From Candidatus Nitrotoga sp. CP45 (GTDB lineage: Bacteria > Pseudomonadota > Gammaproteobacteria > Burkholderiales > Gallionellaceae): a stretch of 64,000 bases of DNA. Positions 37,572 through 45,324 of the stretch are shown in pieces; position 1 is the stretch's first letter, and every line of letters starts with the position of its first letter. Both the position numbers and the translations under genes were made by a program. The DNA is taken from NCBI GenBank assembly GCA_003402375.1, contig QFXJ01000017.1:1-64000 (forward strand), in the 5' to 3' direction. The notes below the pieces were generated by a model. The model made no database searches, was not told the origin of the DNA, and was given only the letters and a program-made list of their open reading frames with translations.

Positions 37572-40346
37572 ATGGAACTTACAAAAAGCTTTGAACCTCA
37601 AGCAATCGAAGCGCGCTGGTATCCAATATGGGAAAGCGCGGGTTATTTCCAGGCTAAATTAGAGAGCAACAAGCCCGCTTACGCCATCATGCTGCCGCCA
37701 CCTAATGTGACCGGCACGCTGCACATGGGACACGCCTTCCAGGATACGCTTATGGACGCGCTTACCCGCTATCACCGCATGCGCGGAGACAATACCCTAT
37801 GGCAGCCTGGAACTGACCATGCCGGCATTGCTACGCAAATCGTGGTAGAGCGCCAGCTGGACGCACAAAAAATTAAACGCCACGATCTTGGCCGCGAAAA
37901 ATTCATTGAGCGCGTGTGGGAATGGAAGGAGGAGTCCGGCTCTACCATCACTCACCAGATGCGTCGCCTCGGGGCCTCATGTGATTGGTCGCGGGAGCGC
38001 TTCACCATGGACGAAGGTCTGTCCGAAGCCGTTACCGAAGTATTCGTTAAACTCTACGAGCAAGGTTTAATCTATCGCGGTAAGCGATTGGTGAACTGGG
38101 ATCCGGTGCTGGGTACCGCAGTATCAGATCTGGAAGTAGTAGCGCAGGAAGAAGACGGCTTCATGTGGCATATCGCTTATCCGCTGGAAGCTGGTATCGG
38201 CGCTTTAATCGTCGCCACCACACGTCCTGAAACGCTGCTCGGCGACGTGGCTGTCGCGGTGCATCCTGAAGATACACGCTACAAACACCTGATCGGCAAG
38301 CGTCTGCAACTGCCACTGTGCAATCGCACTATTCCCATCATCGCCGATGAATATGTCGATCCAGCTTTCGGCACTGGCTGTGTGAAAATCACACCCGCGC
38401 ACGATTTCAACGACTACATTGTGGGGCAGCGTCACAGCCTTGCACCGATCAACATATTTACGCTGGACGCAAAAATAAACGAACATGCACCTAGCGTTTA
38501 CCAAGGGCTAGATCGTTTTGACGCGCGCAAAATAATTCTTTCCGACCTATCCGCACAAAACCTACTGGTGGACACCAAGCCGCACAAGCTAATGGTGCCG
38601 CGTGGAGACCGCAGTCATGCGGTAATTGAACCGATGCTGACCGACCAGTGGTTCGTGAAAATGGAGGGTTTGGCGCAACGCGGGTTGCAAGCGGTGGCGG
38701 ATGGCGAAATTAAGTTCGTGCCGGAAAACTGGACCAACACATACAACCAGTGGCTAAACAACATTCAGGACTGGTGCATCTCGCGCCAACTGTGGTGGGG
38801 ACATCGCATCCCGGCGTGGCATGACGAACAAGGTAATATATTTGTCGCTCGCAACGAGGAAGACGCCCGCAAGCAGGCAGGCAAGACCAAACTACGCCAG
38901 GACGAGGACGTGCTCGACACCTGGTTCTCCTCCGCATTGTGGCCTTTCTCAACCCTGGGCTGGCCACACGACACCAAAGAACTCAAAACTTTCCTGCCGA
39001 CCTCGGTACTGGTTACCGGCTTCGACATCATCTTCTTCTGGGTGGCACGCATGGTGATGATGTCGCTACACTTCACTGACAAGGTACCATTCCGCGAAGT
39101 GTATGTACATGGCCTGATCCGTGACGCGGAGGGACAAAAAATGAGTAAGTCCAAGGGGAATGTGCTAGACCCGCTGGATCTCATTGACGGCATCTCGCTG
39201 GAAGATTTGGTGACCAAACGCACACAGAATCTAATGAACCCCAGGCAGACAGAAAGTATCGAAAAACAGACACGCAAACATTTCCCAAATGGCATCCCAG
39301 CCTTCGGTACAGATGCCATGCGCTTCACCTTCGCCAGCCTTGCCTCGCATGGGCGCGACATCAAATTCGACCTGCAACGCTGTGAAGGTTACCGCAATTT
39401 CTGTAACAAGCTATGGAATGCCACGCGCTTTGTACTAATGAATTGCGAAGGTCAGGATATCGGGCTGGACGAATCATTGCCAGTTAAATACAGTGCGGCA
39501 GACAAATGGTTGATTAGTCATTTGCAGCAGGCGGAAACTGAAATGGCAGACCACTTTGACCACTATCGTTTCGACATGGCGGCGCGGACGCTGTATGAGT
39601 TAGTGTGGGACACCTACTGTGATTGGTATTTGGAATTGGCCAAGGTGCAACTCAGCCCTCACTCCGGCAACCCACTTCCAGCGGAAGAAGAGGCTTTAAA
39701 TGCCGCAAGGCAACGCGCCACGCGGCGCACCCTGGTGCGTGTACTGGAAACTATACTGCGCCTGGCTCACCCTATCATCCCTTTCATCACCGAAGAGCTG
39801 TGGCAGAAAATTGCACCGCTGGCCGGAAAACAGGGCGACAGCATCATGCTGCAACCCTATCCGCAAGCCAACTCCAAGCTAATTGACCAAATTTCCTTGC
39901 AACAAATCAGCCTGCTGCAGGAAATGGTCACTGCCTGCCGCAAGCTGCGCAGCGAAATGAACTTGTCGCCAGCGCAGAGAGTGCCACTGATTGCGAGTGG
40001 TGATGCAACTATCCTGCAAGGCTTCGCGCCTTATCTGCAAGCGCTGGGCAAGTTAAGCGGGGTTAGCCTACTCGATGAACTGCCTAACACCGATGCGCCA
40101 GTCGCAATCGTTGGCAACTTCAAGTTGATGCTGGAAATCGAAATTGACGTGGACGCAGAGTGTGAGCGCTTGGACAAGGAGATAGCCCGTCTTGCGGGCG
40201 AAATCACCAAGGCACAAGGCAAGCTAGGCAATGCCAGTTTCGTCTTGCGCGCCCCACCGCAAGTGGTGGAACAAGAGCGCAGGCGTATGGACGATTTCAC
40301 CGTGACGCTGATCCAGTTACAGGCGCAACTCGACAAACTTGGTTAA
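37572..40346 (+). CDS. valS: Valyl-tRNA synthetase
   Basis: ValRS charges tRNA-Val and edits threonyl errors. From the internal ATG at 37572 the product is 924 residues, the normal family length (E. coli 951), and starts with the typical [20 protein letters not shown]. The class I signatures are [14 protein letters not shown] (HMGH at 51-54) and KMSKS (523-527). The editing CP1 domain lies between them ([17 protein letters not shown]), and a C-terminal coiled-coil tRNA-binding arm ends the protein. The frame continues 131 codons upstream, so the annotated start is uncertain. Its TAA lies in the left end of a palindromic repeat. Confidence 0.96.
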   Translation: MELTKSFEPQAIEARWYPIWESAGYFQAKLESNKPAYAIMLPPPNVTGTLHMGHAFQDTLMDALTRYHRMRGDNTLWQPGTDHAGIATQIVVERQLDAQKIKRHDLGREKFIERVWEWKEESGSTITHQMRRLGASCDWSRERFTMDEGLSEAVTEVFVKLYEQGLIYRGKRLVNWDPVLGTAVSDLEVVAQEEDGFMWHIAYPLEAGIGALIVATTRPETLLGDVAVAVHPEDTRYKHLIGKRLQLPLCNRTIPIIADEYVDPAFGTGCVKITPAHDFNDYIVGQRHSLAPINIFTLDAKINEHAPSVYQGLDRFDARKIILSDLSAQNLLVDTKPHKLMVPRGDRSHAVIEPMLTDQWFVKMEGLAQRGLQAVADGEIKFVPENWTNTYNQWLNNIQDWCISRQLWWGHRIPAWHDEQGNIFVARNEEDARKQAGKTKLRQDEDVLDTWFSSALWPFSTLGWPHDTKELKTFLPTSVLVTGFDIIFFWVARMVMMSLHFTDKVPFREVYVHGLIRDAEGQKMSKSKGNVLDPLDLIDGISLEDLVTKRTQNLMNPRQTESIEKQTRKHFPNGIPAFGTDAMRFTFASLASHGRDIKFDLQRCEGYRNFCNKLWNATRFVLMNCEGQDIGLDESLPVKYSAADKWLISHLQQAETEMADHFDHYRFDMAARTLYELVWDTYCDWYLELAKVQLSPHSGNPLPAEEEALNAARQRATRRTLVRVLETILRLAHPIIPFITEELWQKIAPLAGKQGDSIMLQPYPQANSKLIDQISLQQISLLQEMVTACRKLRSEMNLSPAQRVPLIASGDATILQGFAPYLQALGKLSGVSLLDELPNTDAPVAIVGNFKLMLEIEIDVDAECERLDKEIARLAGEITKAQGKLGNASFVLRAPPQVVEQERRRMDDFTVTLIQLQAQLDKLG

Positions 40347-40492
40347 GGGCACCTCTAAAAATCCAATTTTCGTCACAATACGGCGTTACTCGAAAAAAAT
40401 TATCGCTTACATATCAACTATATGCTGCGCTCAAATTTTTTACTCGCGCCTTGTCTTGCCTAGAAACTTGAATTTTTTAGAGGCGCCCTTAA
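40343..40492. repeat. Palindromic intergenic element between valS and tusA
   Basis: About 150 bp with imperfect terminal inverted repeats of about 24 bp: the left end reads TTAAGGGCACCTCTAAAAAT and the reverse complement of the right end reads TTAAGGGCGCCTCTAAAAAA. It fills exactly the space between two convergent genes and supplies the valS stop codon. The hairpin could serve as a bidirectional terminator. It shares ends with the element at 37096-37178. No protein is encoded; a 116-codon frame across it is spurious. Confidence 0.65.
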
Positions 40493-40494
40493 AT

Positions 40495-40722
40495 CTATCG
40501 GCGACGCAAGTAAAATACGAACTCGTCGCCCTGCTGCGTAGCAGACAACAAATCATTCCCGGTTTGTTTGCAAAAATCGGTGAAGTCATCCGGGGATTTT
40601 TTGTCTGTAGCAACCACTTTCAGTACCTGCCCACCTTGCATCTGCGACAACATTTTTTTGGTACGCAGAATAGGCAAGGGGCAACTTAACTGGCGAGCAT
40701 CCAATTCGACATCGAATTCCAT
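40495..40722 (-). CDS. TusA/SirA-family sulfur carrier protein
   Basis: The product belongs to the TusA family of small sulfur-relay proteins. The conserved cysteine motif CPLPILRTKKML lies near residue 15, followed by GGQVLKVVATDKKSPDDFTDFCKQTGNDLL. I start at the ATG at 40722 (75 residues), since AGGA is placed 8 nt upstream; another ATG three codons earlier is too close to it. It could be TusA for tRNA thiolation or a paralogue in sulfur metabolism. Convergent with valS. Confidence 0.9.
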   Translation of the reverse strand: MEFDVELDARQLSCPLPILRTKKMLSQMQGGQVLKVVATDKKSPDDFTDFCKQTGNDLLSATQQGDEFVFYLRRR

Positions 40723-41111
40723 TATGTGCATCCTACGGGTAACGCACTTACTTGCGTTCTATCAATAACACCACTCTGTAGCTTGTATGTTTCTGCAAAA
40801 CTCAGCGCTGGGGCGAAATCCGAAGTATGTGCGGAATCCCTGTCTATTTGAACCTGCAATTCTGTCTTGTTAATATTCATAGTCTTTACGGTTTAATGAT
40901 TTTTTCAGTGTTTAAGCAAACAATCGCAATCATTAGGCAGCACATGTGCAATAGCAGTAGTAAGAACTGCTTAACATTTACAAATTTACCTCCAACACAC
41001 GACCATTATACCTTGCGAATAAGGAAACACGGGCATCCCCGCCTGAATGTCACTTTGAAACTCTGCGCTCCACACTTGGGAACCACCGGGCAAAGCAGGT
41101 ATCATATTGTC
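40723..41111. other. Intergenic region between tusA-like gene and bepA-like gene
   Basis: This 389-bp divergent spacer must hold both promoters. The frame of the protease gene is open through much of it, but the upstream part lacks a signal peptide and family similarity. I see no convincing hairpin, repeat or promoter pair. Confidence 0.4.
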
Positions 41112-42533
41112 ATGAAAAATTTGTTGTACATAGTGCTCTACACATGGTCGCTGTTATGCCGCGCTGATGGACTGCCCGACTTGGGTGATACCTCACAAGA
41201 GGCTATGTCACAACAACAGGAGCGAAAAATCGGCGAACAGAGTATGTTTGAAATCCGCTCCGATAAAGATTACCTTGATGATGCTGAAGTCAACGATTAT
41301 CTTAATCAGCTTGGGTATCAACTGGTTTCCAACAGCAACGAACCAAGCCAAGAGTTTGAATTCTTTGCCCTCAACGACAACACCATCAACGCTTTCGCGC
41401 TACCCGGCGGCTTCATTGGAGTAAACACCGGGCTGATACTCATGGCACAAAGCGAGTCTGAACTCGCCTCAGTGTTGGGCCACGAAATCGCACACGTCAC
41501 CCAGCATCACTTGGCACGTATGGTAGCCGGCCAGAAGATCGACTCAGTCGCCGCCATAGCCGCTCTTGCAGTGGCTATCCTGGCGGCACGCAGCAACCCG
41601 CAAACCTCACAGGCGGCCATAGTAGGAATGCAGGCTGGCTCTATCCAACGGCAACTGAACTTTACTCGCATTCATGAACAGGAAGCGGACCGCATCGGCC
41701 TCACCACTTTGAAAAAAGCAGGCTTTGATCCGCACGCCATGCCCATTTTTTTCGAACGCTTGCAAAAATCCACACGCTTGCTGGACAACAGTATGCCGAC
41801 TTACCTGCGCACCCATCCGATCACCAGCGACCGCATCGCCGATGTCGCTAACCGCGTGCAGCAGACCCCTTATCGCTTGGTTGCTGACAGCCTCAGTTTC
41901 CAGCTGGTGCGCGCCAAACTACGGGCCATGCAGAAAAACTCACAGGAAGCAGTAAACTTTTTCAAAAGTGCCATTGGGGAACAAAAACATGGCAATCAGA
42001 CAGCCCAGCGTTACGGCCTGGTGCTGGCACTGATGCGCGCTGGCCAAATCGCACGCGCCACGCAGGAATTTACCTCTTTGCAAACACTGACATCACAAAA
42101 CCCGATGATCGCGACGCTAGCCGGACAAATCAAGCGTATGGACAAGAGTAACACAAACATTACTGAATTCTACCGTAACGCCACACAAAGTTTTCCACAG
42201 CACCGAGCACTAGCCTATGATTATGTCGAGCTGTTGCTGGAAGCCAAACGTTTTGAAGACGCGCTCAAATTACTCAACGAACAAATTATCACTCACCCTA
42301 ATGACCTGCGTCTGCACGAGCTACTCGCACGCAATTACGCGGCATTAGGCAAACGGCAAGAAGAGCACCACGCACTAGCCTACACTTACATTCTGCGCGG
42401 TAACTTGCTCAATGCAATTGAACAACTGGAATTAGCCAAGAGCGCGGGTACCGATTTTCACGAGCTGTCGATTATTGAAAGTGAACTGAAGCAATTCAAG
42501 GAAATCGCGGCAGCGCGGGCAAAGAAGAATTGA
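41112..42533 (+). CDS. Periplasmic M48 metalloprotease with TPR repeats, BepA-like
   Basis: BepA-type proteins act in the periplasm on outer-membrane protein and LptD assembly. From the ATG at 41112 the product is 473 residues (E. coli BepA 487) with a signal peptide (MKNLLYIVLYTWSLLCRA). The zinc-protease motif HEIAH is at 124-128, preceded by NAFALPGGFIGVNTGL; the third ligand is the Glu in EQEADRIGL, and RTHPITSDRI is also conserved. The C-terminal half contains several TPR units. The open frame upstream to 40827 is not homologous. Confidence 0.92.
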   Translation: MKNLLYIVLYTWSLLCRADGLPDLGDTSQEAMSQQQERKIGEQSMFEIRSDKDYLDDAEVNDYLNQLGYQLVSNSNEPSQEFEFFALNDNTINAFALPGGFIGVNTGLILMAQSESELASVLGHEIAHVTQHHLARMVAGQKIDSVAAIAALAVAILAARSNPQTSQAAIVGMQAGSIQRQLNFTRIHEQEADRIGLTTLKKAGFDPHAMPIFFERLQKSTRLLDNSMPTYLRTHPITSDRIADVANRVQQTPYRLVADSLSFQLVRAKLRAMQKNSQEAVNFFKSAIGEQKHGNQTAQRYGLVLALMRAGQIARATQEFTSLQTLTSQNPMIATLAGQIKRMDKSNTNITEFYRNATQSFPQHRALAYDYVELLLEAKRFEDALKLLNEQIITHPNDLRLHELLARNYAALGKRQEEHHALAYTYILRGNLLNAIEQLELAKSAGTDFHELSIIESELKQFKEIAAARAKKN

Positions 42534-42569
42534 TACGCCATTTCTATCCAACATCCGTAGTTCTATTGC

Positions 42570-44210
42570 TTATGGAGAAATATTTTTTTGTTGCTGCTGG
42601 TGTAATGCCACAATAATGCAAGCTTGCTTCAATCCCAACTGACAGCTTTTCTCCATTTGCTGTACCGATCCGGCCATATCACGCAAATTTTTTAAAACGA
42701 AACTTTTCCCATAATAGGCACTGGCATTTTTAGGATTACCAGCAATCACTTTATCAAACTCTGCAATCGCTTCCGGATACCGTCCTGAGTTTGAATATGC
42801 AGAAGCCAACGCAATATTCACCTCAGGATAGGTCGAATTAATTGCCAACGATTTTTTATAGTCGGCAATGGCCTCATTCCACTTATTAACTTTAGCCGAA
42901 GCTTGTGCGCGAATAAAATAGGTACGATGGGCACCGAGACGATCTTCGCCATGCAGTAAGCGCACCGCGTCATCCCACAGACGATATTGATCCGCAAACA
43001 CCCATAACCGATTCCATGCCAGCGGTACGAATAGCAAAACTACTAATGCACCAACCAGCATAGTTTTTCGGCTAGGGAGTGAACTAAGCACTAACGGCAA
43101 TAACAACATATAGCCAGGCAACCATAAATAACTACGGTACAGCACAAAAATTTCCTGAATACGTATGCTTGAAAATTCTGCCATGAAGTAACACCACGGA
43201 TACAACAAAGCCAACCCCAATAAGGCGGCACGCCCACCGCGAAACAAAGAAGCCAGCGCAAATGCGCCGTAAGCCACAAAAGCAACCAGGCCGACCCAGC
43301 TTGTCCACTCTTGCCAAGTGAGAATAAATGACTCGCGCATATCCAGCGACATCCAAGCGGGATTAGGAACTAGCATTAATAAGCAGTATTTGAAAAAAAG
43401 CCCAGCCTGCGTCAGCACACTCAACAAATGCAACGCTGACGTTCCCTGAAGCAGCGCTTGCTCCCCAAACAATGCCGCCGCATCCATCTCATAAGGCACA
43501 CCAAATATACCTTTTATGCGCAGCACAACAAACAGCCCAACCAATGCAAATCCTAACCAAGTTACCAGCAAGGCACGTAACGAAAGTTTATTCTGGGCTT
43601 GAATCGCCAAGGTCAAAGGTAACAATATGGCGGGCGCCATCAAGCTGTGTTCCTTGCTGAACAATGCCAGAAAATACGCCATGACTGCTAGCGCCATATA
43701 GCGTTTGTCGCCCTCCAGCAGGCCGCGTAGATAAGCTAATTGCATAACCAATGTAAACATGGTCGCCATCAAAATGCTGCGTTGTATCAGATAACCTACG
43801 CCATAAACCGCAAGAGGATGACATGCGAATATCAGCGCTCCCAACCATGCGCCCCAATTCACGATATTTTCTTTGTTCACATCAGTGATAAATAACTTAA
43901 TCCACATCCGCAACACCAGCAATAGCAACAACACATTCACACCATGCAACAATAAATTCTGTACGCGAAAAACAGGTGGGGCCTCACCGAAAAACACCCA
44001 GGTAACGCCAAGCGTTGTATAAGGAAACCAGCGTAAATCTAAATGAAACAGTGTATTGGCGTAACGATCTATGACTGCATCAAAAAATGGAACGTCATCG
44101 AATACCAAGGGATTATTCAAAAAAGGGACATACACCACAACAACCAACAGCACCAAAAATAGTGCTTTGACTCGGTCACGCGGGTAAACAAAGTTATGAA
44201 AAAAACTCAT
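42570..44210 (-). CDS. GT-C-type polytopic membrane protein with C-terminal TPR repeats
   Basis: From the ATG at 44210 the 546-residue product has about ten to eleven hydrophobic helices (to about residue 410) and a C-terminal block of three TPR-like repeats (about 430-530; KWNEAIADYKKSLAINSTYPE, RYPEAIAEFDKVIAGNPKNAS). An early loop with FDDVPFFD resembles the acidic first-loop motif of lipid-dependent GT-C glycosyltransferases (the PMT/TMTC type with DUF1736-like features). It lies directly downstream of pilA beyond a terminator. That makes pilin glycosylation an attractive but unproven role. A TTG start four codons upstream is possible. Confidence 0.75.
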   Translation of the reverse strand: MSFFHNFVYPRDRVKALFLVLLVVVVYVPFLNNPLVFDDVPFFDAVIDRYANTLFHLDLRWFPYTTLGVTWVFFGEAPPVFRVQNLLLHGVNVLLLLLVLRMWIKLFITDVNKENIVNWGAWLGALIFACHPLAVYGVGYLIQRSILMATMFTLVMQLAYLRGLLEGDKRYMALAVMAYFLALFSKEHSLMAPAILLPLTLAIQAQNKLSLRALLVTWLGFALVGLFVVLRIKGIFGVPYEMDAAALFGEQALLQGTSALHLLSVLTQAGLFFKYCLLMLVPNPAWMSLDMRESFILTWQEWTSWVGLVAFVAYGAFALASLFRGGRAALLGLALLYPWCYFMAEFSSIRIQEIFVLYRSYLWLPGYMLLLPLVLSSLPSRKTMLVGALVVLLFVPLAWNRLWVFADQYRLWDDAVRLLHGEDRLGAHRTYFIRAQASAKVNKWNEAIADYKKSLAINSTYPEVNIALASAYSNSGRYPEAIAEFDKVIAGNPKNASAYYGKSFVLKNLRDMAGSVQQMEKSCQLGLKQACIIVALHQQQQKNISP

Positions 44211-44242
44211 TAAGCACACCAATGCAATATGGGCTATTCACG

Positions 44243-44273
44243 AAAAAACCCGCGATCCATTACAGAACGCGGG
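44243..44273 (-). terminator. pilA: Rho-independent terminator of pilA
   Basis: On the minus strand the stem CCCGCG/CGCGGG (44268-44273 with 44249-44254) with a 13-nt loop is followed by six T residues (44243-44248). It lies about 55 bp after the pilA stop. It should end most pilA transcripts before the GT-C gene. Confidence 0.85.
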
Positions 44274-44325
44274 CCTTCAGAAAGTCATCAATCCTACAAT
44301 TCAAAATCTTGGTTCGGGGATATTT

Positions 44326-44796
44326 TTATTTCCATTTGGACATGACGTTATTCAAAACTGGGTCAGTAGTAACACTTGAAGTAACCGCCCAAGTTACACC
44401 TGTCGCTGAAGGTGTTGGACGCCAAGTGAGAACCGCGCCGTCGAGTGCGGTCTTAATGCAACCAGTACATAGAGTGACTCCGATATCGCCAGTTGTAGTT
44501 GCCAAAGCATAGCTTACAATTTCTGTGGTTTTTGTTGGTCCTGTTGAGCCCAATCCCAAGCCTCTTGTATTCCAATCCCCACCATCAGCTAAGGCGAAAT
44601 TAGGCAGAGCACCGTTTTCCTGGATATACATGGCAACCGCAAGCTTAATCGGATCCACAGCGGTCGCAACTTTTGCAAGCTTAGCCTTCACCACGTAATC
44701 CTGATAGGCAGGGATCGCTACCGCCGCGAGAATACCGATGATCGCGACCACGATCATTAATTCGATTAAGGTGAAACCTTTTTGCATTTGTTTCAT
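44326..44796 (-). CDS. pilA: Type IV major pilin PilA
   Basis: This is the major type IVa pilin subunit. From the ATG at 44796 (GGAGG Shine-Dalgarno) the prepilin is 156 residues. A short positively charged leader ends in Gly7, then the class III signal continues as [27 protein letters not shown] with Glu5 of the mature protein. The only two cysteines are Cys110 and Cys113 in a CTGC motif, unlike the widely spaced disulfide pair usual near the C-terminus. A sigma-54 promoter lies upstream and a terminator downstream, as expected for a highly expressed monocistronic pilin. Confidence 0.95.
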   Translation of the reverse strand: MKQMQKGFTLIELMIVVAIIGILAAVAIPAYQDYVVKAKLAKVATAVDPIKLAVAMYIQENGALPNFALADGGDWNTRGLGLGSTGPTKTTEIVSYALATTTGDIGVTLCTGCIKTALDGAVLTWRPTPSATGVTWAVTSSVTTDPVLNNVMSKWK

Positions 44797-44853
44797 GATA
44801 GAGCCTCCTTCAAGAGTTAAAAATTTGGTACACGGAGTGTGCGGTTTACTACA

Positions 44854-44869
44854 AGCAGGATTCATGCCA
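44854..44869 (-). promoter_or_regulatory. pilA: Sigma-54 (-24/-12) promoter of pilA
   Basis: Read on the minus strand, TGGCATGAATCCTGCT matches the RpoN consensus TGGCACG-N4-TTGCW with GG and GC separated by exactly 10 bp. It lies about 58 bp upstream of the pilA ATG. pilA in Pseudomonas is driven by RpoN with PilR, so a PilS/PilR pair elsewhere in the genome is expected. Confidence 0.75.
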
Positions 44870-45256
44870 GAATATCATCTCCCCCAGCCATCACCGTCTA
44901 GAGCCGGCTCACCTAACAAATCAGAAAGACTATGAAATTCCACATTTGAAGAGAGAAGCCGATTTACGTCAGGAAAGTGACGGTTTTTGTCACTCTGATT
45001 TCCGCATAAGGAACAATGCAAAAAAATCATGTAATCCACTACCTGCTGAGAGATATCATGATTGTGTAAGCGTCGGGTTTGGGAACCCTTGAGCACAGCA
45101 TCTATCATTATTGCTTTTCGAGTATTACCGCCGGAAAGCCACTACTCGTTAGCTCGAATTTTTTCTCGCAAAAAGACTATCGTGACCGCAATTTTATCCA
45201 GTCAGCGCAAATGATCATCATCTGGATGGTTTACTTCTTATGAGGGAGGTTCAAAA
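44870..45256. other. Intergenic region upstream of pilA
   Basis: About 390 bp between the pilA promoter and the terminator of the ATPase gene. A minus-strand frame of 77 codons (44875-45108) has an ATG but no Shine-Dalgarno and no recognisable family, so I leave it out. The space is the expected place for an activator (PilR-type) binding site, which I cannot pinpoint. Confidence 0.35.
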
Positions 45257-45306
45257 AAATAAATCCGCCCATCCTTACGATAGACCCAGGACGGACGGAT
45301 TTATTT
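45257..45306 (-). terminator. Rho-independent terminator of the GAF-GspE gene
   Basis: A long stem has perfect 11-bp outer arms (45257-45267 with 45296-45306) and mostly paired inner arms. It is followed on the minus strand by a run of T residues (45253-45259). It begins 19 bp after the stop of the ATPase gene. Confidence 0.8.
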
Positions 45307-45324
45307 CTTCTGCGTGTGCCGTGA

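Noticed and set aside
40339-40689. 116-codon frame across the valS-tusA gap
   Set aside because: It is made of the palindromic element and the antisense of the TusA-family gene.
44875-45108. 77-codon minus-strand frame upstream of pilA
   Set aside because: No ribosome binding site or family features, and it would overlap the pilA promoter area at its 3' edge.
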